Source: Rhizobium brockwellii (GTDB taxonomy: Bacteria; Pseudomonadota; Alphaproteobacteria; Rhizobiales; Rhizobiaceae). Taken from it: a DNA stretch of 64,000 nucleotides. The first letter of the stretch is position 1, and every line of letters starts with the position of its first letter. The notes under the pieces were generated by a model that did no database searches, was not told where the DNA came from, and saw only the letters and a list, made by a program, of their open reading frames with translations. Both the position numbers and the translations under genes were made by a program. Below are positions 41,817-52,164 of this stretch, one piece after another. The DNA is taken from positions 3,348,001-3,412,000 of the forward strand of contig NZ_CP053439.1 in NCBI RefSeq assembly GCF_000769405.2. The letters are read 5' to 3'.

Positions 41817-42488
41817 TCACGAACGGAACAGCCGCGTCGCCTGCGTCTCGTGACGCAGGCTGGTAATATCGGCCTGCACCGTCGCCGAACCCAGATCGTC
41901 AAGCGTCGAGGCTGCCGCCCGCCGGGCGACCTCCGCGATATGGTCTTCCAGACCGGCAAGCACGGCGACGCCATCCCTCTGCCCGGCGACACCGAGGCGG
42001 ATGCCTGATGAAACCGCTTGTGAGACATAGGCATGCAGGAACGCGGCGAGCGCCTTCTCGGGCCTTATGCCATGAGCGCCCGTCACTGCCCCGACCGCAA
42101 TGGGATACGCGACCTTGTCAGTTAGCCGCTCGAACACCGCGTCCGGCCAGGCCCGCGCCGCTGCGAGGAAAGCCTCACCGAGCAGCATCGTTTCCTGATG
42201 CCGCTCGCGTGATCCGGCCAGCGCCTCGGCGAGTGCAGCGACTTCGGCAAGACGTGCGGCTTCTGCCTGTTGCCTGTGGCTTTCGGCCAGCAGCACCGCA
42301 TCGTTCCAGGCCGAACCATTGCCGACCAGCGTGCCGATCCAGGCCGCAAGCGAGGTCGCATCCGTAACGAGCCCGTCGGCCACCGCACGCTCCAGCCCGC
42401 CCGAATAGGCAAAGCTGCCGATCGGAAAAGCCGGCGAGAGCCATGCCGTCAGGCGCAACAATGCCTGCAGCTCGCGATCCCTGGTCAT
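41817..42488 (-). CDS. ureF: Urease accessory protein UreF
   Basis: A 223-residue helical protein that regulates UreG in the UreDFG nickel-loading complex. Family landmarks: [24 protein letters not shown] near the start and [36 protein letters not shown] in the second half. ATG at 42488 preferred over the TTG at 42491. ureE ends six bases upstream. Confidence 0.94.
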   Translation of the reverse strand: MTRDRELQALLRLTAWLSPAFPIGSFAYSGGLERAVADGLVTDATSLAAWIGTLVGNGSAWNDAVLLAESHRQQAEAARLAEVAALAEALAGSRERHQETMLLGEAFLAAARAWPDAVFERLTDKVAYPIAVGAVTGAHGIRPEKALAAFLHAYVSQAVSSGIRLGVAGQRDGVAVLAGLEDHIAEVARRAAASTLDDLGSATVQADITSLRHETQATRLFRS

Positions 42489-42494
42489 CAAGGC

Positions 42495-43091
42495 TCAGTC
42501 GTGCTTGTGGTCATGATCATGACCGCGATCGTGGCGGTGCTCATGCTCATGCTCGTAGCCATGTTCGTGATCATGGTCATGGCCGTGATTATGATCATGT
42601 GCGTGGTCATGCCCGTGGTCATGATTGTGATCGTGATCATGCCCATGCGAGTGCCCGCCTGGGGAATGATAGGCGCCGCGCGCCGGCTGGAACGGCTCGT
42701 CAATCTCGAGGACGACGGCGCCGAGGCCCTGCAGCATGGCGCGGATGACATGATCGCGGAGGATGACGATGCGGTCTTCCTCGATCTGCGCGGCAAGATG
42801 CCGGTTGCCGAGATGCCAGGCGAGCTCGACCAGATGGGTGCGGTCGCGACCGCGGATTTCGAAGAGTTTCTCATCAGCGGCGAGGATCTCGATCAGTTCG
42901 CCGTCGTCGCGCACCAAAAGGTCGCCATTGGAGAAAAGCACCGGATCCTTGAGATCGAGCATGACCATTTCGCCATTTTCCAGATGCAGCAGCTTGCGGC
43001 GCAGATGACGCAGATCATGCGGCAGCTTGACTTGGGCGATCGGGTGGGAGGAAGGGGTTCCGGCGGGAAGATAGGAGGTGACGCGCTGCAT
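42495..43091 (-). CDS. ureE: Urease nickel chaperone UreE with long His-rich tail
   Basis: A 198-residue nickel-binding chaperone. The two UreE domains span about 1-145. The C-terminal tail of about 50 residues is a run of His alternating with Asp, Gly or Glu (about 149-198), longer than the tail of Klebsiella UreE, giving high nickel-storage capacity. The repetitive DNA 42500-42650 is explained by this tail. It lies between ureF and a diguanylate cyclase gene. Confidence 0.94.
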   Translation of the reverse strand: MQRVTSYLPAGTPSSHPIAQVKLPHDLRHLRRKLLHLENGEMVMLDLKDPVLFSNGDLLVRDDGELIEILAADEKLFEIRGRDRTHLVELAWHLGNRHLAAQIEEDRIVILRDHVIRAMLQGLGAVVLEIDEPFQPARGAYHSPGGHSHGHDHDHNHDHGHDHAHDHNHGHDHDHEHGYEHEHEHRHDRGHDHDHKHD

Positions 43092-43179
43092 GACATGTCC
43101 GTTTTTCTGAGAGGACGACCATGCAAAATAGCTCTTCCCGATGCAAGCACCAATGGCCTTTCATCTAAATCAAAAAATA

Positions 43180-43227
43180 GAGCATGATGTCGTCCGAAAA
43201 CCGCAAACACTTTTCGGCATCATGCTC
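43180..43227. repeat. Single-hairpin palindromic repeat (family A, copy 3)
   Basis: GAGCATGATG pairs with CATCATGCTC, with a GTCCGAAAACCGCAAACACTTTTCGG-type interior split by mismatches. Reverse orientation to 13840-13891. In the gap between ureE and the diguanylate cyclase. Confidence 0.75.
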
Positions 43228-43239
43228 CAGACCTGGCTT

Positions 43240-44103
43240 TTATATTCCGTAAGCCTGCATCACATTGTCGCTCTCCGGTCCTCTGTTCTCGCCATCGACG
43301 CCGTTATCGACGAGCCCGTGCCAAGCGTGATGCAGACCTTCCCGTTCGTGTACGACGCGATTGCGCCCAAGCGCCTTGGCGAGATAGAGCGCCCGGTCGG
43401 CGGAAGCATAGACCGCCTGCTTGTTGCGCCCGGCGACCAGATCGGCAACGCCGCCGGAAACGGTGATGCGGATATCGTGGCCCTCGGCCCTGATGGCGCC
43501 GCCGGCGATCCGGCATCGGACGCTTTCGATGCGCTCCATCCGCGCCTCCAGCGGTTCCCCGGAGACGATGACGCCGAACTCCTCCCCACCCAGCCGTGCG
43601 ACGACGGACATCTCATTGAAGGCGGATGTGAGCATGGCCGAAACGGCGACGATGACGGCATCGCCGCAGCCATGGCCGAAGCGGTCGTTGATCGCCTTGA
43701 AACGGTCGACGTCAAAAATCACCAGCGACGCGTTGCCATCGGTATTCTCAAGCGCCTCGGTAAAGGCGCGCCGGTTGAGCAGCCCGGAAAGCGTATCCGT
43801 GCGGCTGAGCTTTTCGAACTCCGCCCGCGAGAGCGCGAGGTCGCGCATGGCAAAGCCGGCAAACAGCGACAGCATGCCGGAAACGGTACCGCCGATCAGC
43901 CAAGAAAAGATCGCGCTGAAGCCGATTGCATGGGCGAGCGTCACCGGTAGAAGCCCGAGAAGATCGAGCGACGGCATCGTCAATGCGATGATGACTCCTG
44001 AGAGAATAACCGCAAGAAAAGCCATCTTCAGGGCGAAGACGTAGACGTTCTTGCGGTATTGAAGATCGCCAAAATCGGCCTGCAGCGAAATCCAGTTTCT
44101 CAT
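43240..44103 (-). CDS. Membrane-bound diguanylate cyclase (GGDEF)
   Basis: A 287-residue protein with two predicted helices (about 23-45 and 53-80) and a cytosolic GGDEF domain (about 100-265). The active-site loop reads GGEEF (ARLGGEEFGVIV), so cyclic-di-GMP synthesis is expected; the upstream RxxD inhibitory site is not visible. It starts at 44103 (MRNWISLQ) with an AAGG ribosome site. Located between ureE and the DUF2459 gene in the urease region, but it has no known link to urease. Confidence 0.88.
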   Translation of the reverse strand: MRNWISLQADFGDLQYRKNVYVFALKMAFLAVILSGVIIALTMPSLDLLGLLPVTLAHAIGFSAIFSWLIGGTVSGMLSLFAGFAMRDLALSRAEFEKLSRTDTLSGLLNRRAFTEALENTDGNASLVIFDVDRFKAINDRFGHGCGDAVIVAVSAMLTSAFNEMSVVARLGGEEFGVIVSGEPLEARMERIESVRCRIAGGAIRAEGHDIRITVSGGVADLVAGRNKQAVYASADRALYLAKALGRNRVVHEREGLHHAWHGLVDNGVDGENRGPESDNVMQAYGI

Positions 44104-44433
44104 GAGAATCAACCTTCTGCTCGGCGTTTCCAGGCATTGATAAGAGCCCAATTGCTGCGGGTGTCTTAATTGACTCGTTAAAATTCGAACGGTTTTGGAC
44201 GTTTCGGTGGACAGAATTTTTCTAGCAGGGGATGCAGTTTTCCAATCCCTGAATCGAACAGTGTGGAGAGAGAGATAAACAATTGATATGAAAGGGATTT
44301 ATTGAGCTTCTAGGTGCGGCTGTTCCAGAATGACGTAGCTGAAGAAAATACCGGCTTTTCCACCGATTTTTACAACCAGATGGAGAGCGCTATTCACAAT
44401 TCACTTTAAGAGCGGACTGGCCCGACAGCTGCT
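44104..44433. other. 330-base gap inside the urease region
   Basis: AT-richer than its neighbours. No gene, repeat or clear promoter was recognised. It probably holds the promoter of the diguanylate cyclase gene. Confidence 0.4.
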
Positions 44434-45105
44434 TCAATTGTAGACGGAAACAGACAATCGCAATGCTTGTGGAAGCGGGTTCCATATGCCGGTTCGAAGC
44501 CCGGCCGAGCGCAGGGCAGCGGCAGTCCAGGTGTTGCAGCCGAAGAGGGCGTTGAAGTATCCCCTGGCCTCGAAGAACCGATCGATCTCGCCGTATCCGG
44601 CATCCGGAATCGGCACCACCGCGCCCGCATCGCGGACGAAGCTCCGCGAGATAAAGTCGCGCAGTTGCGCCAATTGATCCTCACTGACATCGAATGCCGT
44701 CACAGTGGACTGTGGCTCGGTGATAGGACCGGCAAGATCCACATGCAGCACCGAACGGTCGATCGTCAGCGCGCGCAACACCGGCAGCGGCTTCAGTTCC
44801 GCCCATGTGGGAGTTTCCAGATAGAAGGCACGACCGCCCCAGCCGATAATGAGCCACTCCGCATTCGGATGGCCGAGCGGAAAACCGGTATCGTCGAGGA
44901 AGGAAAAGGCAGCCCGCGTTTCCGCGTCGAGCGGAATGGCAATATCGGTATGGATCGGTCCTGACAACAGGAGAATCCGATGCGTCACCGCCGCGGACGA
45001 CGCCTTGACCGGCGCAATCAGCGGCCGGGGAATGAAGGTCCCGCAAGCCACCGAGAGCAGAAGCAGAAATACGATCCGCAACAACCAGCGGATACCTGTC
45101 CTCAT
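44434..45105 (-). CDS. DUF2459 (TIGR02117, urease-region) protein
   Basis: A 223-residue protein with a lipoprotein- or signal-like hydrophobic start (about 5-25, with VACGTF). The body carries the DUF2459 pattern: HTDIAIPLDA, WLIIGWGGRAFYLETPTW, and CNTWTAAALRSAG near the end, whose Cys/His could form a NlpC-like catalytic site. The family is known as a conserved hypothetical of urease regions, and here it follows ureC by 31 bases. Function unknown. Confidence 0.83.
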   Translation of the reverse strand: MRTGIRWLLRIVFLLLLSVACGTFIPRPLIAPVKASSAAVTHRILLLSGPIHTDIAIPLDAETRAAFSFLDDTGFPLGHPNAEWLIIGWGGRAFYLETPTWAELKPLPVLRALTIDRSVLHVDLAGPITEPQSTVTAFDVSEDQLAQLRDFISRSFVRDAGAVVPIPDAGYGEIDRFFEARGYFNALFGCNTWTAAALRSAGLRTGIWNPLPQALRLSVSVYN

Positions 45106-45136
45106 CGCAGCCGTCCGTCACACATCGGACGTGGGC

Positions 45137-46849
<1,713 letters not shown>

Positions 46850-46858
46850 ATTCTGGTT

Positions 46859-47269
46859 CTACCTCTGGAGTTCCGAAAAATTGGGAGATTTCGATGCGGC
46901 CCTGTCGAAAGTCAGGGTCGTGCGGCAGCCGTTTCGCTTATTGATTTCGCCGATGAGATGGTCAGAAAAATCGCCCGGATATGCGATGAAGCCGCTCAAC
47001 GATGCCTCCACGATCGCAGCGTCCTGGACCATTACATTTGACATGTGCAGCAGCCTTGTCATGACCCCGGCAATGATCACCTTGCTGTATTTCAGCTTCT
47101 GCCGAAGCACCCAGATCGTCTCGACAACGACCACATGGTTGACGAAGAACGGTTCGCGGCTCCCCACGACGGCATCGCGAACCAGGGCGAACTGGTCCGG
47201 CGTGTGGTCCCCCTCGGAAAGATCGGTGAGGAAGATCCTGAGAAGGATATTCGTATCAATCCCCAGCAT
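46859..47269 (-). CDS. PIN domain toxin (VapC-like)
   Basis: A 136-residue PIN-fold ribonuclease. The first acidic residue is in LGIDTNILLR (D5), others in the centre (E50 region, VVETIWVLR) and near the end (TFDRAAS). The start at 47269 (MLGIDTN) overlaps the upstream AbrB gene by 14 bases, the usual arrangement for a toxin after its antitoxin. It sits directly in front of ureC (9-base gap). Intact by eye. Type II toxin-antitoxin role from the family. Confidence 0.87.
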   Translation of the reverse strand: MLGIDTNILLRIFLTDLSEGDHTPDQFALVRDAVVGSREPFFVNHVVVVETIWVLRQKLKYSKVIIAGVMTRLLHMSNVMVQDAAIVEASLSGFIAYPGDFSDHLIGEINKRNGCRTTLTFDRAASKSPNFSELQR

Positions 47270-47522
47270 TCCACGATCCCGTCGCCATTGCACCGCGCGC
47301 CTCGGCGATCCATTTTTCAATGTCGTCGCCCGAAACCGGTTCGTCGCTCTTCAGAACTCCTATCAAGTCGGCAAGACTTTCTCTCAGCACGCGAACCTCG
47401 AAAACGCCGTCGGAATTCGCGACGAAATCGATCCGGTCGCCGGCATGAATGTCCAACGACTTGCGCAACCCCGCAGGCAGCGTGATCTGATTTTTCGATG
47501 TGACCTTTGCCGATGTCGCCAT
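47256..47522 (-). CDS. AbrB/VapB family antitoxin
   Basis: An 88-residue protein with an N-terminal swapped-hairpin AbrB domain (MATSAKVTSKNQITLPAGLRKSL, then GDRIDFV) and an acidic C-terminal part that should wrap the toxin. Its stop overlaps the PIN toxin start. Probably represses its own promoter, which would lie in the short gap to the upstream gene. ATG at 47522 chosen by homology. Confidence 0.87.
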   Translation of the reverse strand: MATSAKVTSKNQITLPAGLRKSLDIHAGDRIDFVANSDGVFEVRVLRESLADLIGVLKSDEPVSGDDIEKWIAEARGAMATGSWNAGD

Positions 47523-47533
47523 AACAAATCTCC

Positions 47534-48187
47534 TTACCTTTTGTTCAAAATGTAAGGCGTCTTGCCGGATGCCGCAATGTCTGTCCCAAGCCGTCGAAGC
47601 CGTCCCTCGTCGATATACCGGTCCACCAGCTGCCGCTCGGCGGCGAACGGATGCCATTCCCAGCCGACATGGCCGAAGCCAGCGAGCGTCACCTCGGCCT
47701 CGTCATGTCTCTCCAGCACCTCACCGATCACGATCATGCCGCTGCTCGGCACCACGTATGGCTGAGGATCAAAAGCCGAAATCGCTGTATCGACGGCATC
47801 GTGAATCGACTTGCCGATGACGACGTGCCTTTTGCCGGTGTCTGTGCAGAAGGCGCTGAACTCAGCGGTATAGTCGTCGCAGAAATCGTCGAGTTCCGGA
47901 TGAGAGACGGCAAGCGGCGCCCGCATCGCGGCGAATTTTTCCGGGTCGCGTACGCTCCAGATTTCTCCAGCCGAAACGACGCCCGGATGGGCGTGCCACT
48001 CACGCGAACCGAGCATCGCCTTTGCCGGCCTGCCGGTATTGCAGACCGCGACGGCATCCGTGCGGCTGCCGCCGGCGCCATAGGAGCGGCAATCATTGAA
48101 GCGGATGACAATATCGGCGGCATCGATGATGCCAGCCCCGCCCTCCTCAATGTCGCCATTGCCGACGATCATAATTTTCCTGATCAC
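47534..48187 (-). CDS. GT29/sialyltransferase-like urease-operon protein
   Basis: A 217-residue cytosolic protein. The N-terminal segment IMIVGNGDIEEGGAGIIDAADIVIRFNDCRSYGAGGSRTDA resembles the sialylmotif L of family 29 glycosyltransferases in its two parts; HVGWEWHPFAAER near the end resembles the second motif. Similar proteins are often called urease operon accessory protein in rhizobia, but no enzymatic role is proven. Two-base gap to the LprI-like gene upstream. Confidence 0.75.
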   Translation of the reverse strand: MIRKIMIVGNGDIEEGGAGIIDAADIVIRFNDCRSYGAGGSRTDAVAVCNTGRPAKAMLGSREWHAHPGVVSAGEIWSVRDPEKFAAMRAPLAVSHPELDDFCDDYTAEFSAFCTDTGKRHVVIGKSIHDAVDTAISAFDPQPYVVPSSGMIVIGEVLERHDEAEVTLAGFGHVGWEWHPFAAERQLVDRYIDEGRLRRLGTDIAASGKTPYILNKR

Positions 48188-48188
48188 C

Positions 48189-48596
48189 TTAGTTGCTCAT
48201 CGTATCTTCAAGCTCTTTCAGCTCTTTCGTGCGTTTGTCCGTGATGTTGGCGAGACACCCGGCGACCAGCATCGGCTCCATCGTGCCGCCACGGGCCTGA
48301 AATCCAAAGGCGTCGCATTCGGCGTCACGATAGTCGATCCAGGCGCGCTGCGCCTTGACCAGCGCCTGCTCTGCGCCCTTCATGTCGCCATCCAGGCCCT
48401 TGTCGATCGCCGCCAGGGCGGCGCGCGTCTTCTTATATTGCGCATTCAGCGCCTTGTCGGCAGTCTCGTGGCGCGCCGCCTCGCAGCCAGTCATGTCCGA
48501 TTGCGTCTTGGGATTGTTGCAATCCATATCCTCAGCAGAGGCAGCACCTGCCGTCAGCAGCATCGCCGCCCCGACGAGGCAGATATTCAAGCGCAT
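48189..48596 (-). CDS. LprI/DUF1311 family exported protein
   Basis: A 135-residue protein with a signal peptide (about 1-21, MRLNICLVGAAMLLTAGAASA). The mature part has the DUF1311 pattern: four or more cysteines (CNNP, GCEAARHETADKALNAQYKK, DAECDAF, GCLANIT) and an amphipathic helical core. LprI of mycobacteria inhibits lysozyme; here the function is unknown. Found between ureB and the GT29-like gene. Confidence 0.87.
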   Translation of the reverse strand: MRLNICLVGAAMLLTAGAASAEDMDCNNPKTQSDMTGCEAARHETADKALNAQYKKTRAALAAIDKGLDGDMKGAEQALVKAQRAWIDYRDAECDAFGFQARGGTMEPMLVAGCLANITDKRTKELKELEDTMSN

Positions 48597-48618
48597 GCAC
48601 TTCTCCCGTATTTTGTCC

Positions 48619-48924
48619 TTAAAGCTTGCCCATCACCAGCTGACGGAAACCGTAGACCTCGCGCTTGCCGGAAAGCGGGATCAGCGTCACCGAGCGCGTC
48701 TGCCCCGGCTCGAAGCGCACCGCCGTCCCCGCCGGGATATCGAGCCGCTTGCCGTGTGCTACCGCGCGATCGAAGGAAAGCCCAGCATTGGTCTCGGCGA
48801 AATGATAGTGGCTGCCGACCTGCACCGGCCGATCGCCGGTATTGGAAACCTCCAGCGTCACCGTCGGCGCGCCGGCATTCAGTTCGATGTCGCCGCTTGC
48901 GGCAATGATCTCGCCTGGAATCAT
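48619..48924 (-). CDS. ureB: Urease beta subunit UreB
   Basis: A 101-residue structural subunit of the urease trimer. Begins [46 protein letters not shown], the family pattern, and keeps [17 protein letters not shown]. Separate from ureA (not fused), as usual in rhizobia. Confidence 0.96.
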   Translation of the reverse strand: MIPGEIIAASGDIELNAGAPTVTLEVSNTGDRPVQVGSHYHFAETNAGLSFDRAVAHGKRLDIPAGTAVRFEPGQTRSVTLIPLSGKREVYGFRQLVMGKL

Positions 48925-48934
48925 CTCGTCCTCC

Positions 48935-49186
48935 TTAAGCCGCCTTGGGCGCGCAGCCCTCGGCCTTCAGTACGCGCTTCGTCGATGCCGGATTTTTGGC
49001 GAGCATGGCCGCCGGCCGAATAGGCCTCGCGACGAGATTGCCGCCGCAGTTCGGGCAGACACCCTTCAGCACGCCGTCCACGCAATCGGCGCAGAAGGTG
49101 CATTCGTAGGTGCAGATCCGTGCCTCAGCGCTGTCAGGCGACAGATCCTTGTCGCAGCATTCGCAATTGGGCCTGAGTTCCAACAT
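48935..49186 (-). CDS. DUF1272 zinc-ribbon-like protein
   Basis: An 83-residue cysteine-rich protein. Cysteines form two or more pairs: [18 protein letters not shown] and CPNCGG, a likely zinc-binding arrangement. The DUF1272 family has unknown function and is often found between urease genes in rhizobia. Start at 49186 (MLELRPN). Lies between ureA and ureB. Confidence 0.87.
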   Translation of the reverse strand: MLELRPNCECCDKDLSPDSAEARICTYECTFCADCVDGVLKGVCPNCGGNLVARPIRPAAMLAKNPASTKRVLKAEGCAPKAA

Positions 49187-49196
49187 TCCTATCTCC

Positions 49197-49499
49197 TCAC
49201 CGGATCGGTTCGTGCACGGTGACGAGCTTGGTGCCATCGGGAAACGTTGCCTCCACCTGCACGTCATGGATCATCTCTGCAATCCCCTCCATCACCTGGT
49301 CGCGGCCGATCACATGGGCACCGGCTTCCATCAGCTCGGCAACCGGACGGCCGTCGCGGGCGCCTTCGACGACGAAGTCGCTGATCAGCGCGATCGCTTC
49401 GGGATAGTTCAGTTTGACGCCGCGCTCCAGCCGCCGCCGCGCCACCATCGCCGCCATCGAAATCAACAGCTTGTCTTTTTCTCTCGGAGTGAGGTTCAT
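49197..49499 (-). CDS. ureA: Urease gamma subunit UreA
   Basis: A 100-residue urease subunit. [35 protein letters not shown] and the closing [15 protein letters not shown] are characteristic. Starts 33 bases after ureD stops. Confidence 0.97.
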   Translation of the reverse strand: MNLTPREKDKLLISMAAMVARRRLERGVKLNYPEAIALISDFVVEGARDGRPVAELMEAGAHVIGRDQVMEGIAEMIHDVQVEATFPDGTKLVTVHEPIR

Positions 49500-49532
49500 C
49501 GCTTGTCCATCTGCTTGATCGAATGCTGTAGT

Positions 49533-50354
49533 TCATAGATTCCAGACTTTCGGCACAGGCGCACCATTGCGCAAGGCGGAAATGACCGGGATCAGGATTT
49601 TTCTGAGTGAGAAGCCGTCGGCTGCGGCAAGGCGAATGACGAGCTTGCCATTCCAAGCGCTTGCACCGCCCATCGATCCTTCGACGAGCGGCCGGACTTT
49701 GCCAAGATAGGCTTCTGAAAGCGGCCCGGCATAAAGCAGGGTCGCAAAGGCCACCTGTCCGCCGAGCACCGCCTGTCGCGCCGTCAGCGCCGCCACACCT
49801 TCGGAAAGTCTGAGTTCCTCGGCGTGGATCAGTTGGCTCGAACGACGGATGCGCCAGCGGTCGCGGAACAGCCCTGATACCACCGCCTCACCCATCGCCT
49901 TGCGGCCGAGCAGCACGGCTTCCACAGCGAGAAATTCGGCGCTCTCGTCAAGATCGACATCCAACCGGCGGAAAAGTGCGGCCCGATCGAAGAGGATCGT
50001 TTCCTGCGGCAGCCAGTCGACGCGGGCTTGGGCTCCGACCTTGATGCTGGTCGCCACCTCGGCGATGCCGGCCGAAGCCTTGTAGATCTTCTCGCAAGCT
50101 TGAGTGGTGACGTCGATGCGCGTACCGGCACCGGCATCCACGCTCCAGGCCATGCGGTCACCGCCCGTCAGCCCGCCAGCGGTATTGATGATGACGGCTT
50201 CCATGGAGGCGTCGAAGGTATCGGGCAGGCGGATCTTCGCTGCCCCCTCCTGATAGAGTTCACGGATGCGCGTGCGGCCATCGAACAGCTTTGCCACCAG
50301 ATGTCCGCGTCCTTCCGCTCTTTGAGGTCTCGTGCCTGCCGCCGCAATCGTCAT
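49533..50354 (-). CDS. ureD: Urease accessory protein UreD
   Basis: A 273-residue scaffold protein (UreD/UreH) of the nickel-loading complex. [37 protein letters not shown] is the family core. The ATG at 50354 (MTIAAAG) has an AAAGGGACG ribosome site and is preferred to 50387. First gene of the urease cluster; urtE ends about 150 bases upstream, so the urea importer and urease may be read together. Confidence 0.93.
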   Translation of the reverse strand: MTIAAAGTRPQRAEGRGHLVAKLFDGRTRIRELYQEGAAKIRLPDTFDASMEAVIINTAGGLTGGDRMAWSVDAGAGTRIDVTTQACEKIYKASAGIAEVATSIKVGAQARVDWLPQETILFDRAALFRRLDVDLDESAEFLAVEAVLLGRKAMGEAVVSGLFRDRWRIRRSSQLIHAEELRLSEGVAALTARQAVLGGQVAFATLLYAGPLSEAYLGKVRPLVEGSMGGASAWNGKLVIRLAAADGFSLRKILIPVISALRNGAPVPKVWNL

Positions 50355-50505
50355 ATCGTCCCTTTCGGTCGCGCCCCTGGTTTTCATTCAAGCGCGCGGA
50401 TAACGGAAAGCAAGCAATTCCTATGCCGCCCCGAGCAGACCTTTGGCAACGGCGGAAGGTTTTCCAGGCGCCGCGCCCTCTGCTGCAAAATGCGGCATCT
50501 GCCGG

Positions 50506-51201
50506 TCAGACAGTCAGGTGGCGGCGGGCCTCCGGCGTATCCAGCGTCTCGGCAAGCCCTTCATGCACGATTTCGCCACGGTCCATGATGTAGACATAGT
50601 CGGCAAGCTCGCGGCAGAAATCGAGATATTGTTCGACGAGCAGGATCGCCATGCCTGTGGAGTCACGCAAATAGCGGATCGCCCGGCCGATATCCTTGAT
50701 GATCGATGGCTGAATGCCCTCGGTCGGCTCGTCGAGCACGAGAATCCTCGGCCGCGTCACCATGGCGCGCCCGATTGCCAGCTGCTGCTGCTGCCCGCCG
50801 GAAAGATCGCCGCCGCGACGTGACAACATCGACTTCAGCACCGGGAAGAGACTGAAGATGTCATCGGGGATGTTGCGGTCGCGGCGGCCAAGCGGCGCAA
50901 AGCCGGTTTCGAGATTTTCCTTGACTGTAAGTAGCGGGAAGATTTCGCGCCCTTGCGGCACATAGCCGATGCCCTGCTTGGCGCGGGCAAAGGGCGGCAG
51001 GCCGTTGAGCCTGGTATCGTTGAAGGTGACGGTGCCGGCCGACAGCGGATGCTGGCCGGTAACGGCGCGCAGAAGAGAACTCTTCCCCACGCCGTTACGC
51101 CCCAGCACGCAGGTGATCTTGCCCATCTCGGCCTTGATCGAGATGCCGCGCAGCGCCTGAGCGGCGCCATAATGCAGGTTTGCGTTTTCGACTGTCAGCA
51201 T
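50506..51201 (-). CDS. urtE: Urea ABC transporter ATP-binding protein UrtE
   Basis: A 231-residue ATPase of the LivF type. Walker A is GRNGVGKSS, the signature LSGGQQQQLAIGRA, Walker B RILVLDEPTEGIQPS. Works with UrtD on the UrtBC pore for high-affinity urea uptake. Separated from urtD by a 200-base gap with a palindromic repeat. Followed downstream by ureD. Confidence 0.94.
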   Translation of the reverse strand: MLTVENANLHYGAAQALRGISIKAEMGKITCVLGRNGVGKSSLLRAVTGQHPLSAGTVTFNDTRLNGLPPFARAKQGIGYVPQGREIFPLLTVKENLETGFAPLGRRDRNIPDDIFSLFPVLKSMLSRRGGDLSGGQQQQLAIGRAMVTRPRILVLDEPTEGIQPSIIKDIGRAIRYLRDSTGMAILLVEQYLDFCRELADYVYIMDRGEIVHEGLAETLDTPEARRHLTV

Positions 51202-51242
51202 CGGTTTCCCTTTACATTCAAACTACTGTCGGAGCAGGCCGC

Positions 51243-51382
51243 TGCCCCTCATCCTGCTGCCGCCACCTTCTCCCCGCTTGCGGGGAGAAGGGAATATGCC
51301 GCGACCTATCCGTCCCTCGTCCACCTCTCGCATGGCACGTCCCCTCGCCCCGTTTACGGGGAGAGGGTTAGGGTGAGGGGCA
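51243..51382. repeat. 140-bp palindromic repeat between urtD and urtE
   Basis: Outer arms TGCCCCTCATCCTG and TTAGGGTGAGGGGCA; two internal stems, CTTCTCCCCGC/GCGGGGAGAAG and CCCTCGCCCCGT/ACGGGGAGAGGG. This type is widely scattered in rhizobial genomes. It lies inside the urt operon but between genes. Confidence 0.8.
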
Positions 51383-51399
51383 TCCGGCAAACACGACGC

Positions 51400-52164
51400 T
51401 CACCGCCCCAGATAATTCTCGATCACCTTCGGATCCGAACTCACAAAATCGATCGATCCCTCCGCCAGCACCGATCCTTCAGCAAGGCAGGTCACCTTGA
51501 CGCCGAGGTCACGGATGAAGCCCATGTCGTGCTCGACGACGACGACCGACCGGGTTTTGGCGATATCCTTGAGCAGGATCGCGGTTTCCGCCGTCTCCGC
51601 ATCGGTCATGCCGGCCACCGGTTCGTCGACGAGCAGAAGCTTCGGCTCCTGCGCCAGCAGCATGCCGATCTCCAGCCACTGCTTCTGCCCGTGCGAGAGA
51701 TTGGCGGCGAATTCGTCGCGGCGATGCGTCAGCCGCACCGTTCCGAGGATCTCCTCGATGCGCGCCTTGTCCTCGCCGGAAAGCCGGTAGAGCAGCGTCG
51801 AGAACACACCACGACGTCGGTTCAGCGCCAACTCCAGATTGTCCCACACCGTATGGCTTTCGAAGACGGTCGGCTTCTGAAACTTGCGGCCGATGCCGAG
51901 CTGAGCGATATCGGCTTCGTCCTTCTTGGTGAGATCGATCGTGCCGTTGAAGAACACCTCGCCCTCATCGGGCCGGGTCTTGCCGGTGATGATATCCATC
52001 ATCGTCGTCTTGCCGGCGCCGTTCGGGCCGATGATGGCACGGAGTTCACCGGGCTCGATGACGATCGACAGCGAGTTCAGCGCCTTGAAGCCGTCGAAGG
52101 AAACCGACACGCCGTTGAGATAAAGCACGCTGGTGGGTTTGACGTCGGGGATCATGGCGCTCAC
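51400..52164 (-). CDS. urtD: Urea ABC transporter ATP-binding protein UrtD
   Basis: A 254-residue LivG-type ATPase: Walker A GPNGAGKTT, signature LSHGQKQWLEIGM, Walker B KLLLVDEPVAGM. LSHG instead of LSGG is normal for UrtD. The GTG start overlaps the stop of urtC (GTGA), giving coupled translation. Confidence 0.94.
   Translation of the reverse strand: MSAMIPDVKPTSVLYLNGVSVSFDGFKALNSLSIVIEPGELRAIIGPNGAGKTTMMDIITGKTRPDEGEVFFNGTIDLTKKDEADIAQLGIGRKFQKPTVFESHTVWDNLELALNRRRGVFSTLLYRLSGEDKARIEEILGTVRLTHRRDEFAANLSHGQKQWLEIGMLLAQEPKLLLVDEPVAGMTDAETAETAILLKDIAKTRSVVVVEHDMGFIRDLGVKVTCLAEGSVLAEGSIDFVSSDPKVIENYLGR

Noticed and set aside
42500..42650. Short tandem repeats that look like a CRISPR or satellite array
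   Set aside because: They encode the His-rich tail of UreE; unit length is six bases and no spacers are present.
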